Positions 1 through 8,418 of a stretch of DNA of 16,309 bases are shown here, one piece after another. The DNA comes from Phycisphaeraceae bacterium (GTDB lineage Bacteria; Planctomycetota; Phycisphaerae; Phycisphaerales; Phycisphaeraceae). Every line of letters starts with the position of its first letter. Position 1 is the stretch's first letter. The position numbers were made by a program, and so were the translations under genes. The stretch covers positions 1-16,309 of the forward strand of contig JAESSU010000209.1 of the NCBI GenBank assembly GCA_016763955.1. The letters are read 5' to 3'. A model generated the notes under the pieces. That model did no database searches. It was not told the origin of the DNA and worked only from the letters and a program-made list of their open reading frames with translations.

Positions 1-2
1 TG

Positions 3-1169
3 CACGAAAAACCCTTTGCAGGGATCAACGGTAGCGGCAAGCATCTAAACTACTCACTAGGCTCCGCTCAAGCGGGCAATATGTTTGACCCAGGGGACAC
101 ACCTGCTAACAATGCTCAGTTCTTGGTGATCTGCTGTGCAATGGTCAAGGCTGTTTACAAAAACGCCAAGCTCTTACGTGCAACAGTCGCGTCAGCTTCT
201 AACGATCACCGCCTAGGTGCTAACGAAGCACCCCCTGCGATTATCAGTATCTTCCTCGGCACGGAACTTAACTCGATCTTTGAGGCCATTGCTTCAGGCA
301 AATCCATCAAGACCAAAAAGGGCATCATGCATGTAGGCGTTGATGTCCTACCTCCCATCCCTAAGCACTCAGGCGACCGCAACCGCACGAGCCCCATGGC
401 TTTCACAGGCAACCGTTTTGAATTCCGCGCAGTGGGTGCAAACCAATCGATTGCTGGCCCTTCTGTTGCATTAAACGTCATCCTTACCCAGCAGCTTGAT
501 GAAGCAGCGAGCTTCCTTGAAAAGGCTGACACATCGACTCCCAAAAAGTTGGGTACTGCAGTCGAAAAATACATCAAGTCCGTCTGGAATGAATGCTCCA
601 ACGTGGTCTTCAATGGAGACGGTTACGCCCAATCATGGCATAAAGAAGCAGCCAAACGCGGCTTGCCTAACTTGCGTACCACACCCGAAGCTTTGCCAGA
701 ACTCAAGAGCAAAGAAGTTGTCAGCTTGTTTAGCAAGTACAAAGTACTCTCCAAGCGTGAACTGATCTCCCGCTATGAAGTCTATACCGAGCAGTACATC
801 ATGTCCGTGCTCGTCGAAGCCAACACGGTTGTCGAAATGACGCGGACACAGATCTTCCCCGCAGCTGTTCGCTACCAATGCGAACTAGCAGGCACCTTGA
901 CAAACCTCATGGCTTTGGGTCACGAACCGGACCAGAAGACCTTGACACTGATCACGAATTTGATTGCTGTACTTCAAGACTCTGTTGCGGACTTGGTTAC
1001 TTTGTTAGAGGTGCATCACAAGAACGTTCAAGCAGAGGCTGAATATCTATGCAACAACGTGCTTCCTCAGATGCTCGTGGTACGTGAAGCAGTCGATATT
1101 CTTGAAGGTTATGTCGCTGATGACCTGTGGCCACAGCCAACCTACCAAGACATCCTCTACATCAAATAA
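3..1169 (+). CDS. glnN: Glutamine synthetase type III, C-terminal part (left-truncated by window edge)
   Basis: Catalyses ATP-dependent condensation of glutamate and ammonia to glutamine in the cytoplasm. The reading frame is open from base 3, before the first internal ATG at 81, so this is the last 388 residues of a protein whose family is usually a little over 700 residues. Family signatures are visible: NGSGKH near the left edge, the [14 protein letters not shown] block about 65 residues in, and [13 protein letters not shown] followed by FEFRAVG, which are the nucleotide/glutamate-site motifs characteristic of GSIII rather than GSI or GSII. The C-terminal part is the helical region typical of GSIII. 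The gene ends TAA, is followed directly by eight Cs, and is closed by a terminator about 95 bp further on. It appears to be the last gene of its transcript. The identification is secure; the N-terminus is not in view. Confidence 0.96.
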   Translation, partial: HEKPFAGINGSGKHLNYSLGSAQAGNMFDPGDTPANNAQFLVICCAMVKAVYKNAKLLRATVASASNDHRLGANEAPPAIISIFLGTELNSIFEAIASGKSIKTKKGIMHVGVDVLPPIPKHSGDRNRTSPMAFTGNRFEFRAVGANQSIAGPSVALNVILTQQLDEAASFLEKADTSTPKKLGTAVEKYIKSVWNECSNVVFNGDGYAQSWHKEAAKRGLPNLRTTPEALPELKSKEVVSLFSKYKVLSKRELISRYEVYTEQYIMSVLVEANTVVEMTRTQIFPAAVRYQCELAGTLTNLMALGHEPDQKTLTLITNLIAVLQDSVADLVTLLEVHHKNVQAEAEYLCNNVLPQMLVVREAVDILEGYVADDLWPQPTYQDILYIK

Positions 1170-1264
1170 CCCCCCCCGGCCCCGGAAGCTTAAGACAACC
1201 CTCGAAAACATCAGCCCTCCGGAATTTTTTTTGGCACTTGGGGAATTTTAAATAGACATCATTT

Positions 1265-1300
1265 AAACCCCGCGAGTCTCAACATTCGCGGGGTTTTTTT
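1265..1300 (+). terminator. Rho-independent terminator of glnN
   Basis: A perfect 10-bp stem, AACCCCGCGA (1266-1275) with TCGCGGGGTT (1286-1295), closes a 10-nt loop and runs into seven Ts (1294-1300). The leading As also allow it to act on the opposite strand. Confidence 0.9.
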
Positions 1301-1349
1301 GTGCGCAAAAAACGCAAAGTCGCTTATGTGATTTATGGGGATCTAGCGT

Positions 1350-1438
1350 CAATCCTCCGCAGGAATCCTAGCGGCTTGCCACGGATTTTGTGATATCAAA
1401 TTAAAGCCGCAGGAAGTGGCGATAGCCCATTCCTGCGG
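1350..1438. repeat. REP-like CCGCAGGAA hairpin region
   Basis: CCGCAGGAA at 1407-1415 pairs perfectly with TTCCTGCGG at 1430-1438 over a 14-nt loop. The same CCGCAGGAA word also occurs at about 1357-1365, followed by TCCTAGCGGCTTGCC. A related sequence, on the opposite strand, forms the hairpin after lepA (14505-14536), which suggests a small dispersed family of palindromic units. There is no T tract, so I do not call it a terminator. Confidence 0.5.
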
Positions 1439-1462
1439 GACATGCAGATTACTGATGAAAGG

Positions 1463-1550
1463 TTCGAGTGTTCGAAGAGCCGAAGTTCGGAGTTCAGGAG
1501 TTCAGGAGGTCGGAGATTCCGGGGATCGGAGATTCAGACTTCCGGGGGCG
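1463..1550 (+). repeat. Degenerate 8-bp-period tandem repeat
   Basis: Cutting the sequence into octamers from 1463 gives TTCGAGTG, TTCGAAGA, GCCGAAGT, TCGGAGTT, CAGGAGTT, CAGGAGGT, CGGAGATT, CCGGGGAT, CGGAGATT, CAGACTTC, CGGGGGCG. Most units share a central GAG/GGAG and a T-rich end. The unit GGAGTTCA is exactly tandem at 1489-1504, and TCGGAGATTC recurs 16 bp apart. The array is strongly purine-biased on this strand and ends in the G-rich tract. Confidence 0.55.
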
Positions 1551-1566
1551 GGGGCGGGGCGCAGGG
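1544..1566 (+). other. Candidate G-quadruplex tract
   Basis: Four G runs of 5, 5, 4 and 3 (1544-1548, 1550-1554, 1556-1559, 1564-1566) are separated by 1, 1 and 4 nt, which meets the usual G3+N1-7 rule. It lies about 16 bp upstream of a TATAAT box, so it could affect initiation for the downstream gene. Folding is inferred from the pattern only. Confidence 0.5.
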
Positions 1567-1581
1567 AACGGATGCGGGACG

Positions 1582-1587
1582 TATAAT
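1582..1587 (+). promoter_or_regulatory. Possible -10 box for the gene at 1850
   Basis: A perfect TATAAT lies at 1582-1587 with no convincing -35, because the G-rich tract occupies that position. The predicted start near 1594 would give a long leader. That leader contains a 7-bp inverted repeat, CGTAAGC (1615-1621) with GCTTACG (1641-1647). The rest of 1170-1849 holds only the terminator, hairpins and repeats listed separately. Confidence 0.35.
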
Positions 1588-1849
1588 TGCAATGCACTAA
1601 CACAAAGCCAAAAACGTAAGCACCGTTAATAGGATCACACGCTTACGGAATTCCGATGGCTGCGTCGTGTGCAATTGAATAAACCAGTTAATTGACCCTT
1701 GTAGCATGGCGATACTCCTATTTCCTTACCATGCATGTATCAATGGATATGCCAGTATGACCTTAATACACCACTCTGCACTTAGTCCCTTATCTAAACA
1801 ACACTTACCTGCCCATCGGAGTCTCTCGTTTCTAGGCCGGATAAGCCGG

Positions 1850-3784
1850 ATGTGGTGTTTACGCAACAAAGCGTGTTGCCTCATGGCGACGTATTGGGTC
1901 ATTGCCACAAGCCTTGTGCTATTCACCCATACAGTTCAAGCAGACGGGCAACAGCAAGCCCCGCCCCAGCAAGTTCCAACAGTCGATTGGGGAGATGCCC
2001 AGCTGGTTTACGATCAGATTAACCAATGGGTCTTAGCGGGAGAAGTAGACCAAGTCGATCCGCTAGCAGCGATGCCCATGCATTTGGTCAGTGACTTTGG
2101 GGGGATGCGTGTGACCTTGCGATGGATGGGTAAAACCTTTGGCATAGGTGACAGCATGGTTCCGATCCAAGTGCAAAACCGTCAAAAGAAAGCAGACTTG
2201 TTACACCATGCTCGCGTGGCCACCAGCGGTGCATTGCGATCACTCAAATCGCGAATGCCTCAGTGGAATAAACTTTCACCGGATCAACGTCCGACGATGC
2301 TTGTGGACTTACAAATTGCTCGATGCGCGACGCAAATTCGGCCTGTACTTGAGCATCAAAGAATCAACGTGCTCTCACTTTTTAGTCCCGGTGCTCAGGG
2401 TTTGATTTTTGAAAACACAGACCGTCAAGCCGCTTGGAGTTGGCCTGCCACGGCGTTGTCATTAAACATAAGTCCCTCAGGATTAGTCAAAGGTAAGTTA
2501 CTGGAAATAGGCCGTAAGCCGAGTCTGGAAATTTCGCTATTAGATCATGCCAACCCAATACAAGTCTATCGCTTTGAAATCATTCACACGGTCAAGCCCG
2601 GCCCAAAACAAAAGATCGTAAAACTCTCACGAGGCGTGCAAATCTTAGAGCCGGTCCTTAAGCAAAATCAAATCCTTGAGGCAACCTGGCAAATGACCGC
2701 AAACCTTGTGCATCGATATCGCCAAGACGGTCGCGTGGCTCGTTCTTACGAACCCACTAGCAGTCGCTACACATTAAAAGACGCGGACCTAAAAGACCAA
2801 GCCATGACGGCCTATGCTTTATCCAACCAAATGAGACTGGCATTAAAGATCAAACCCTATTGGCCCGGCTACGCTAAAACCAGCAAAACCCTGCGTAACA
2901 GCATCACATACCTGCTCTCGCAGTTCAACGATCACATGATCCAACGCGAACCCCAAGCAGGCGCATGGACCCTGTTAACACTCATTAACGAACCCACTGT
3001 CGTGGACCTTAAAAGCAACCGCGATCAAATGGCAGCAGCATTGGCAAAAACTCAACAAACTAACGGGCATTTCACACACAAAAAGCCCGATGCCAACGGC
3101 ACGTTCGTCACGCAAACCGTACCACGCTTTTCTCAAGCCCTTATCCATCTGGCATTATTACAACAGTACGACCAAACGCGTGACACAGATTATCTGCCCG
3201 TTCTCCAACAATCCGCAAAGGTACTTAAAGAAGCATCTGCCAAACAATCCTTAATGACAATCAACATCTTGTTTGCGATCCGAGATTTGCAAGCCAAACT
3301 CGAACTAGACTTCCCCTCACCAATCGATCAAGACAGGGTGATTTCACAAACACGCCAATTGCTTCTTAAACATCAGATCACACAAGCCCCAGCCATGGGA
3401 CCCGCAGATGTCATCGGCGGATTTGATCTTGCAAGCAAACCCTCGCCGAGCATTGCACCTGCTCCTGATTGGCGATCAGCGTATGGCGTGAGTCTACTTG
3501 CTGCGATTCTCAAAGACCCAACACTCCGCCCACAATTAGCACAAAATCTCGGACTCTCACAAACCGAATTACTACTACGCAGCGCACTCGCTGCACGGTT
3601 TCTAATCCAACTAACCTTCACCGCAGAAACCTGCTTCTACGGCGATAGCCCCATCGACTGCATCGGCGCAGTTCGTTATTCACCTTGGGACAATAGACTG
3701 CTTTTACGTGCCACGACCACAAGCTTGCTAAGCCTGCAACAATTTAACGATGCGGTAATGCAATCTCTACAGCAAACACAGTGA
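1850..3784 (+). CDS. Exported protein of unknown function with helical-repeat C-terminal half
   Basis: I do not recognise the family. The frame is open from 1706, but the first 48 residues look poorly coding. Starting at the ATG at 1850 gives a conventional signal peptide: a basic N-terminus, the hydrophobic stretch MATYWVIATSLVLFTH, and a likely cut after TVQA at residue 31, followed by Q/P-rich linker. Starts at 1706, 1757 or 1883 are possible, and none has a clear ribosome site. The mature protein is about 610 residues. The N-terminal part is mixed alpha/beta. From about residue 310 onward there are successive amphipathic helices (AMTAYALSNQMRLAL, AGAWTLLTLIN, FSQALIHLALLQQY, SLLAAIL, SWDNR-like near the end as YSPWDNRLLLRATTT). 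That pattern resembles an alpha/alpha toroid, as in terpenoid cyclases or some glycosidases, but this is only a resemblance. No lipobox or membrane anchor is seen, so a periplasmic or secreted location is inferred. Confidence 0.8.
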   Translation: MWCLRNKACCLMATYWVIATSLVLFTHTVQADGQQQAPPQQVPTVDWGDAQLVYDQINQWVLAGEVDQVDPLAAMPMHLVSDFGGMRVTLRWMGKTFGIGDSMVPIQVQNRQKKADLLHHARVATSGALRSLKSRMPQWNKLSPDQRPTMLVDLQIARCATQIRPVLEHQRINVLSLFSPGAQGLIFENTDRQAAWSWPATALSLNISPSGLVKGKLLEIGRKPSLEISLLDHANPIQVYRFEIIHTVKPGPKQKIVKLSRGVQILEPVLKQNQILEATWQMTANLVHRYRQDGRVARSYEPTSSRYTLKDADLKDQAMTAYALSNQMRLALKIKPYWPGYAKTSKTLRNSITYLLSQFNDHMIQREPQAGAWTLLTLINEPTVVDLKSNRDQMAAALAKTQQTNGHFTHKKPDANGTFVTQTVPRFSQALIHLALLQQYDQTRDTDYLPVLQQSAKVLKEASAKQSLMTINILFAIRDLQAKLELDFPSPIDQDRVISQTRQLLLKHQITQAPAMGPADVIGGFDLASKPSPSIAPAPDWRSAYGVSLLAAILKDPTLRPQLAQNLGLSQTELLLRSALAARFLIQLTFTAETCFYGDSPIDCIGAVRYSPWDNRLLLRATTTSLLSLQQFNDAVMQSLQQTQ

Positions 3785-3821
3785 ACCCAACAACCCTTAA
3801 AACACCGCATCCAGCATCACA

Positions 3822-3838
3822 GGGAATCCACAATTCCC
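3822..3838. other. Small hairpin after the exported-protein gene
   Basis: GGGAAT and ATTCCC pair perfectly across a CCACA loop, 38 bp past the stop codon at 3784. No T run follows directly, so termination here is doubtful. The only other signal in 3785-4010 is a TATAAA at 3931-3936 without a matching -35. Confidence 0.3.
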
Positions 3839-4010
3839 GCATTCGACATATTCACCTGCGTTTTTGGATACAAATTCGTTTTTACCCACACAAACATTCA
3901 ATTTCGCTGGTCATTCCTTAAAAACTAACGTATAAATACTAATTAAAGCCAATCCAACGGGCTCATATGTACACTAAAAATTCACGAATAACCCTTTGAG
4001 TAAAACTGTT

Positions 4011-5984
4011 ATGTCCACACCCTTACAACTCCGTCAACGTCAAATTCACTTAGACTTTCACACCGCAGGCATGGCCGACAACATCGGCAGCGACTTTGAC
4101 CCCAATGAGTTCGCCCAGACCTTAGCCGATGCAGGTGTCGATTCGATCACATGCTTTGCCCGTTGTCACCATGGATATCTTTATTATCCATCTAAGCTAA
4201 TGCCTCATCGCATCCATCCGAATCTCAAACGCCCTAACTTACTGGGCGAACAAATCGAAGCTTGTCACAGACTAGGCATCCGTGTCCCGATCTACATCAC
4301 CGTGCAATGGGACCAAATGCTCGCTGAGGAACATCCCCAATGGCGTGTCGTGGATCAGACGGGGAAACTCGATGGGACACCACCCTATGAAGCAGGCTTC
4401 TACCGTCGCCTTTGCCTTAACACCCCCTATGTCGATTTCCTAAAAGCTCACGTTAAAGAAGTCATCGAGATGCTGCCCACCGATGGCATCTTCTGGGACA
4501 TTGTTACCCCCATGGACTGCTCTTGCTCTAAGTGTAAAACAGACATGGTCGCCAAGGGCATGGATCCCGCTAACACGCAAGACCGCGTTGCCTTTGGTAA
4601 AGAGGTCGAAGCGCACTTCATGCGCGATATGACAAAATACATCCGCACCCTACACAAAGACTGCACCATCTTCTACAATGCCGGTCACATCGGCCCACGC
4701 CACCGCGACTTGCAGGATGCCTTGACACACTTCGAGTTAGAATCATTACCTTCTGGCGGCTGGGGATACATGCACTTCCCACTCACCGCACGCTATGCCC
4801 GAACACTAGACCTGCCCTTCTTGGGGATGACCGGCAAGTTCCACACGGCATGGGGAGATTTTCATAGCTACAAAAATCAAGCTGCACTCGAATTCGAATG
4901 CTTCCAGTCCGTTGCACTAGGCGGCGGCTGCTCCATCGGTGACCAACTCCCCCCCAATGGTAAAATCTGCAAAACCACCTACCAACTCATCGGCGCGGTC
5001 TACAACCAAATCAAAGCCATCGAACCTTGGTGTACCCAGGCCAAACCCATCACCCAGATCGGCGTGATCACACCTGAAGTCTTCACACAAGATTCAGGCC
5101 ACACCGCACTACCTAAGTCCGCACAAGGGGCGGTTCGCATTCTCCAAGAACTCGACCACCAGTACGACATCATCGACTTGCAGGCAAACTTTGCAGACTA
5201 TCAACTCATCATTGTCCCTGACGAAATCATCGTCACGGATGAACTGTCCAAGCAAATCGAAAGCTATGTCGCAGGCGGCGGCAAAATTTTGGCACTCCAT
5301 AAAGCAGGCGCCAACTTGCCTTGTCTTGGGATCACCTATGAAGGCGACAGTGCTTACTGCCCGAACTTCGTACTGCCTCGTGATCAATTTGCCGGCTTGC
5401 CCAATGCTGAGCATGTAGTCTACGAACAAGGCTCGCAGGTCACTGCAAACCCTAGCGTGCAAGTGTTAGCCGACACCATCGGATCCATTTTTAATCGCAC
5501 ATGGGATCACTATTGCTCTCACCGTCACTCGCCAAGCTCTGGTGAAGTTCTAGGCCCAGCCATCGTCAAAAACGGCAACACCATTTACATGGCGCACCCG
5601 CACATGACCCAGTACCAACTCAACGCACCGAACTGGTGCAAAAAGCTTGTCGGCGCAGCAATTGATCAATTGCTCGACAAGCCCCAGCTTAAAACCGACG
5701 GGCCGACCCATCTGTTCACCGCAGTCAATGAACAAGCAGACAAAAATCGCTTCGTGCTTCATGTCCTAAATTACATCCCGCAGCTTAAGAGCGAAGAAGT
5801 CGAAATCGTCGAAGACATCATCCCATTGCACGATCTGTCGATCACCTTGAACTTGTCCCGGAAGGTCACTAAAGCAACTTTGGTCCCCGAGAACAAAGAA
5901 GTTGCCATCACCGACACCGATAGCGGCCAGGTGATCAAACTCGACAAACTAGGTAACAAGCAGGTCATTGAATTAGCTTACTGA
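4011..5984 (+). CDS. Putative glycoside hydrolase (GHL6 domain plus beta-galactosidase trimerisation-like domain)
   Basis: A predicted (beta/alpha)8 glycosidase of the group annotated as hypothetical glycosyl hydrolase 6, often called alpha-amylase-family or alpha-L-fucosidase-like. The N-terminal barrel shows LDFHTAGM, DSITCFARCHHGYLYYPS, DGIFWDIV (Asp163, possible catalytic acid), a CSCSKC cluster at 170-175, FELESLPSGGWGY (Glu242/244) and KFHTAWGDFHS. From about residue 340 a Rossmann-like glutamine-amidotransferase fold follows (VITPEVF, DLQANFADYQLIIVPDEI, YVAGGGKILALH), as in GH42 trimerisation domains, and then a beta-rich tail. There is no signal peptide, so the enzyme is probably cytoplasmic and acts on imported oligosaccharides. 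I chose ATG 4011 over the upstream TTG at 3996 because the TTG has no ribosome site. The substrate cannot be read from the sequence. The gene is single, closed by its own terminator. Confidence 0.85.
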   Translation: MSTPLQLRQRQIHLDFHTAGMADNIGSDFDPNEFAQTLADAGVDSITCFARCHHGYLYYPSKLMPHRIHPNLKRPNLLGEQIEACHRLGIRVPIYITVQWDQMLAEEHPQWRVVDQTGKLDGTPPYEAGFYRRLCLNTPYVDFLKAHVKEVIEMLPTDGIFWDIVTPMDCSCSKCKTDMVAKGMDPANTQDRVAFGKEVEAHFMRDMTKYIRTLHKDCTIFYNAGHIGPRHRDLQDALTHFELESLPSGGWGYMHFPLTARYARTLDLPFLGMTGKFHTAWGDFHSYKNQAALEFECFQSVALGGGCSIGDQLPPNGKICKTTYQLIGAVYNQIKAIEPWCTQAKPITQIGVITPEVFTQDSGHTALPKSAQGAVRILQELDHQYDIIDLQANFADYQLIIVPDEIIVTDELSKQIESYVAGGGKILALHKAGANLPCLGITYEGDSAYCPNFVLPRDQFAGLPNAEHVVYEQGSQVTANPSVQVLADTIGSIFNRTWDHYCSHRHSPSSGEVLGPAIVKNGNTIYMAHPHMTQYQLNAPNWCKKLVGAAIDQLLDKPQLKTDGPTHLFTAVNEQADKNRFVLHVLNYIPQLKSEEVEIVEDIIPLHDLSITLNLSRKVTKATLVPENKEVAITDTDSGQVIKLDKLGNKQVIELAY

Positions 5985-6016
5985 TCTGCCAGCAATCAAC
6001 CTTAAAATAAAACGTT

Positions 6017-6046
6017 AAACACCGAGTCGTCAGGCTCGGTGTTTTT
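6017..6046 (+). terminator. Rho-independent terminator of the glycosidase gene
   Basis: A perfect 10-bp stem, AAACACCGAG (6017-6026) with CTCGGTGTTT (6035-6044), closes an 8-nt loop and has five Ts at 6042-6046. It starts 33 bp after the stop codon. Confidence 0.92.
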
Positions 6047-6126
6047 CATTATTTTCTCTGGCAACACACCAATGCCAATGCAAGTCAAAGAAAAAAAACT
6101 CCCAAGGCTCGCCGGAATCCAATCAG

Positions 6127-6436
6127 GGTAAACGCATGTACCGTAAATTGTCTTGGCGAGCCGTGTCGTGTCGACACGAAATTGACCGTAGGTCAAAAGG
6201 TTGCCCCCAAAATACTTTGCAAGCTGATTTAACAGTTGACCGAGGGGCAAAACGAAGCTGATACAGCCTAGCAGTTCGTTGCAGCTAATACGTCACGAAT
6301 TGCATCTTGCGATGCATCAGCGACACGCCCCCGGAAGTGTCGCAGCTATTTCCTGCCGCAAGGTTGATCGTGATCCAATACAAAATAGCTGCAATGATGC
6401 ACTAGCCCTCCAAGACAGGGTGTACATGCGTTTGCC
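6127..6436. mobile_element. Palindromic MITE-like element, copy 1 (with internal insertion)
   Basis: The ends are inverted repeats: GGTAAACGCATGT (6127-6139) and ACATGCGTTTGCC (6424-6436), identical at 12 of 13 positions. Inside the left end lie TGTCTTGGCGAGCCG (6149-6163), the palindrome CGTGTCGACACG (6167-6178), a perfect TTGACC-GTA-GGTCAA (6182-6196) and a one-mismatch TTGACC-GAG-GGGCAA (6236-6250). The same parts in the same order make up the element at 11060-11231. Copy 1 is about 138 bp longer because of the block at 6268-6405. A GGCTCGCC at 6106-6113 just outside could pair with GGCGAGCC in the left arm, so the true left edge is uncertain. There is no transposase gene, and I see no clear target duplication. 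Confidence 0.7.
6268..6405. mobile_element. Second palindromic unit nested inside copy 1
   Basis: This block is absent from the sister copy at 11060-11231. It starts and ends with CTAG (6268-6271, 6402-6405), each 7 nt away from a perfect 9-bp inverted repeat, TTGCAGCTA (6279-6287) and TAGCTGCAA (6386-6394). Its centre has a perfect hairpin, GCGACAC (6320-6326) with GTGTCGC (6337-6343), whose loop is the recurrent CCCCCGGAA word. CTAGC at 6268-6272 and 6402-6406 could be a 5-bp target duplication. Confidence 0.5.
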
Positions 6437-6467
6437 TTGAGAATCTACTGACATCGCTTCCGAGAAG

Positions 6468-6486
6468 TTCCGGGGGCATGTATAAT
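6468..6486 (+). promoter_or_regulatory. Promoter-like site of the nfeD-type gene, with TTCCGGGGG
   Basis: TTCCGGGGG (6468-6476) is followed 4 bp later by a perfect TATAAT (6481-6486). Initiation about 7 bp downstream of the box would fall at or next to the ATG at 6494, giving a leaderless or nearly leaderless mRNA. A weak TTCCGA lies in the -35 position at 6458-6463. Confidence 0.5.
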
Positions 6487-6493
6487 AAATAAC

Positions 6494-8200
6494 ATGAACC
6501 GGGAACACACCATCTTGCGTCCGCTGATGCTTCTAGCAGCTTTCTGCCTATTACTTGGACAAGCTCCAGTTCCAGTTCCAGAAGTAATCACGGCTCCAAA
6601 GCCCGTCACCGCTGCGCCCACGCTACTAACACCTACGGACAAAGCAACATCTCAAACACTTGCGCCCGGCGGAGCCAATGTCGCAGTCATCCGCATCGAG
6701 GGCATGATCTACGGCTTTACACTCGACAGTCTCAAACGACGTGTCGACCGAGCCCTGCAAAGTAATGCCAGCATGATCGTCATTGAACTAGACACCCCCG
6801 GCGGCGAAGTCATGGCTGCACTAGAAATTGCCAAATTCATCAAAGGTGAAATCACCGTCCCAACCGTCGCATGGATTCATGACACCGCATACTCGGCAGG
6901 CATCCTCATCGCATCAAGCTGTGACCGCATCATCATGTCCCCAGCATCGACCACAGGCGACTGTGCGCCCATCGTCCCAGGCACTGAACTAGCCCCCACC
7001 GAACGCGCTAAAGCACTCTCACCCATCCTTGAAGAATTCCGAGACAATGCTCGGAGCAACGGCAAAGATTTTGCGCTCTACCATGCAATGTGCGTCTTGA
7101 GCGTCGAAGTTTATCTCATCGAAAACAAAACCACCAGCAAACAAATGCTCGTCAACCAAATCGATAAATCACTGATGGTCGATGGCTTTGCCCCCGGAAA
7201 CAATCCCCAAGGCGGAGGCATCATCAACAAGCTCTTTGGACGCAAGCTACCCGCAGGCAAAAGCAACATCGATGATGTCGCCTCCGTTTCCCGTGATGTC
7301 GCAACCGATCAAGACATTGCCCAATGGAAGCTCATCAAACAAATCCACGATGGCAAAACGCTGCTCACACTCAACCAAACCCGCGCGGTGGAAGTCGGCC
7401 TTGCTGAAACTGACACCATCCGTAATGAGACCATGCTCAAGGCCTATCTCAAAGCCAACATCATCGCGACCGTGACGCAAAGTTGGTCCGAAGACTTAGC
7501 CGGCTGGCTCACCCATCCGGGCATTCGTGCAGTCCTAGTGATCGCATTATTACTTGGAGCCTACACCGAATTTCAAACACCGGGGCTCGGCATTGCAGGG
7601 GCAGTAGCAGTGATCGCATTGATCCTACTCATCGGCGCACCGTTCCTAGTGGGACTTGCTGAGGTCTGGCATATCCTGCTCATCTTCATCGGACTTGGCT
7701 TGCTCTTTACCGAAGTATTTATCATCCCCGGATTCGGTGTTGCGGGCATCAGTGGCATCATCTGCATCCTCAGCGGACTAACCTTAGCCATCATCCCAAC
7801 CACAGGCAGCGGCCCCCTGCCACTGCCGGCTCCTGAAATGTATGGCAGACTCCAAGTCGCAACCATGTGGATGCTCGCTAGCTTTATCTTCGGCGTCACA
7901 GGCATGATGCTTATCACCAAATACTTCGGAAGCATCCCAGGCTTAAACAGACTCGTCATCCAGCCCTCTACCCAAGAAGACCAACTCGCGATCCATTATC
8001 ACGCACATAACACGGCATTGGACCTCAAACTCCAAATCGGTCTCACCGGTATCGCAGCCACACAATTAAGACCTGCCGGCCAAGCCACCATCAGCGGCCA
8101 ACACATCGATGTTATCACCAATGGCGCACTCATCGAACAAGGCGACCCCATCCGTATCATCGAAATCCACGGCAACCGCATCGTCGTCGATCAAGCGTAA
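6494..8200 (+). CDS. NfeD-family membrane protein with ClpP-class serine protease domain
   Basis: Membrane-anchored protease of the NfeD1b (long) type, a family linked to membrane quality control and usually to SPFH/flotillin-like partners. An N-terminal hydrophobic signal (MLLAAFCLLLGQA) is followed by a Pro/Thr-rich linker and then the ClpP-like domain at about residues 62-305. That domain includes LDTPGGEV (98-105) and AYSAG with candidate nucleophile Ser134; Lys173 is at the spacing expected for the general base of the Ser-Lys dyad. About five membrane segments lie at 343-358, 364-383, 392-412, 416-435 and 456-476. A C-terminal OB-fold NfeD domain at about 513-567 (GLTGIAATQLRPAG, ending GNRIVVDQA) completes the family layout at a normal length. 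No SPFH gene is adjacent, which is unusual; the flanking genes are unrelated. The start is fixed by the -10 box just upstream, with no room for a ribosome site. Confidence 0.9.
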   Translation: MNREHTILRPLMLLAAFCLLLGQAPVPVPEVITAPKPVTAAPTLLTPTDKATSQTLAPGGANVAVIRIEGMIYGFTLDSLKRRVDRALQSNASMIVIELDTPGGEVMAALEIAKFIKGEITVPTVAWIHDTAYSAGILIASSCDRIIMSPASTTGDCAPIVPGTELAPTERAKALSPILEEFRDNARSNGKDFALYHAMCVLSVEVYLIENKTTSKQMLVNQIDKSLMVDGFAPGNNPQGGGIINKLFGRKLPAGKSNIDDVASVSRDVATDQDIAQWKLIKQIHDGKTLLTLNQTRAVEVGLAETDTIRNETMLKAYLKANIIATVTQSWSEDLAGWLTHPGIRAVLVIALLLGAYTEFQTPGLGIAGAVAVIALILLIGAPFLVGLAEVWHILLIFIGLGLLFTEVFIIPGFGVAGISGIICILSGLTLAIIPTTGSGPLPLPAPEMYGRLQVATMWMLASFIFGVTGMMLITKYFGSIPGLNRLVIQPSTQEDQLAIHYHAHNTALDLKLQIGLTGIAATQLRPAGQATISGQHIDVITNGALIEQGDPIRIIEIHGNRIVVDQA

Positions 8201-8305
8201 ACACAACTTATACCCTAAAGACAATACCACTCGCTTTAGTAATCGCCCCCCTGAAACATCTCACTAAATAAAAAAATCCTTCTATTTGAATTTTTATCGA
8301 ACACC

Positions 8306-8352
8306 CCAGACCCTCATTTCGCATAATTGCGAAGTGAGGGTCTGGTTTATTA
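8306..8352 (+). terminator. Long hairpin terminator after the NfeD gene
   Basis: A 17-bp stem, 8306-8322 with 8329-8345, has one T-G wobble and the loop ATAATT, and is followed by TTTATTA. The stem is very stable; the T tract is short. T-rich sequence on the opposite strand suggests it could work both ways. The rest of 8201-8418 shows nothing I can assign. Confidence 0.7.
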
Positions 8353-8418
8353 AACATTACAACTCAAACTAAACTCACTTACCCGCCCCATTCGCATCTT
8401 GCGAGAAAAGAGTTCATC

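Noticed and set aside
1350..1480. tRNA or other structured RNA gene
   Set aside because: GTTCGA-like words and hairpins are present, but no cloverleaf with an acceptor stem and anticodon arm can be built.
1463..1550. CRISPR array
   Set aside because: The units are 8 bp and contiguous, with no spacers, and no cas gene is in the window.
6002..6250. 82-residue minus-strand frame
   Set aside because: It runs through the glycosidase terminator and the palindromic element; the sequence is translated repeat.
7573..7959. 128-residue minus-strand open frame inside the NfeD gene
   Set aside because: It is a shadow of the membrane-segment codons, Met/Pro/Ser-rich and without any motif.
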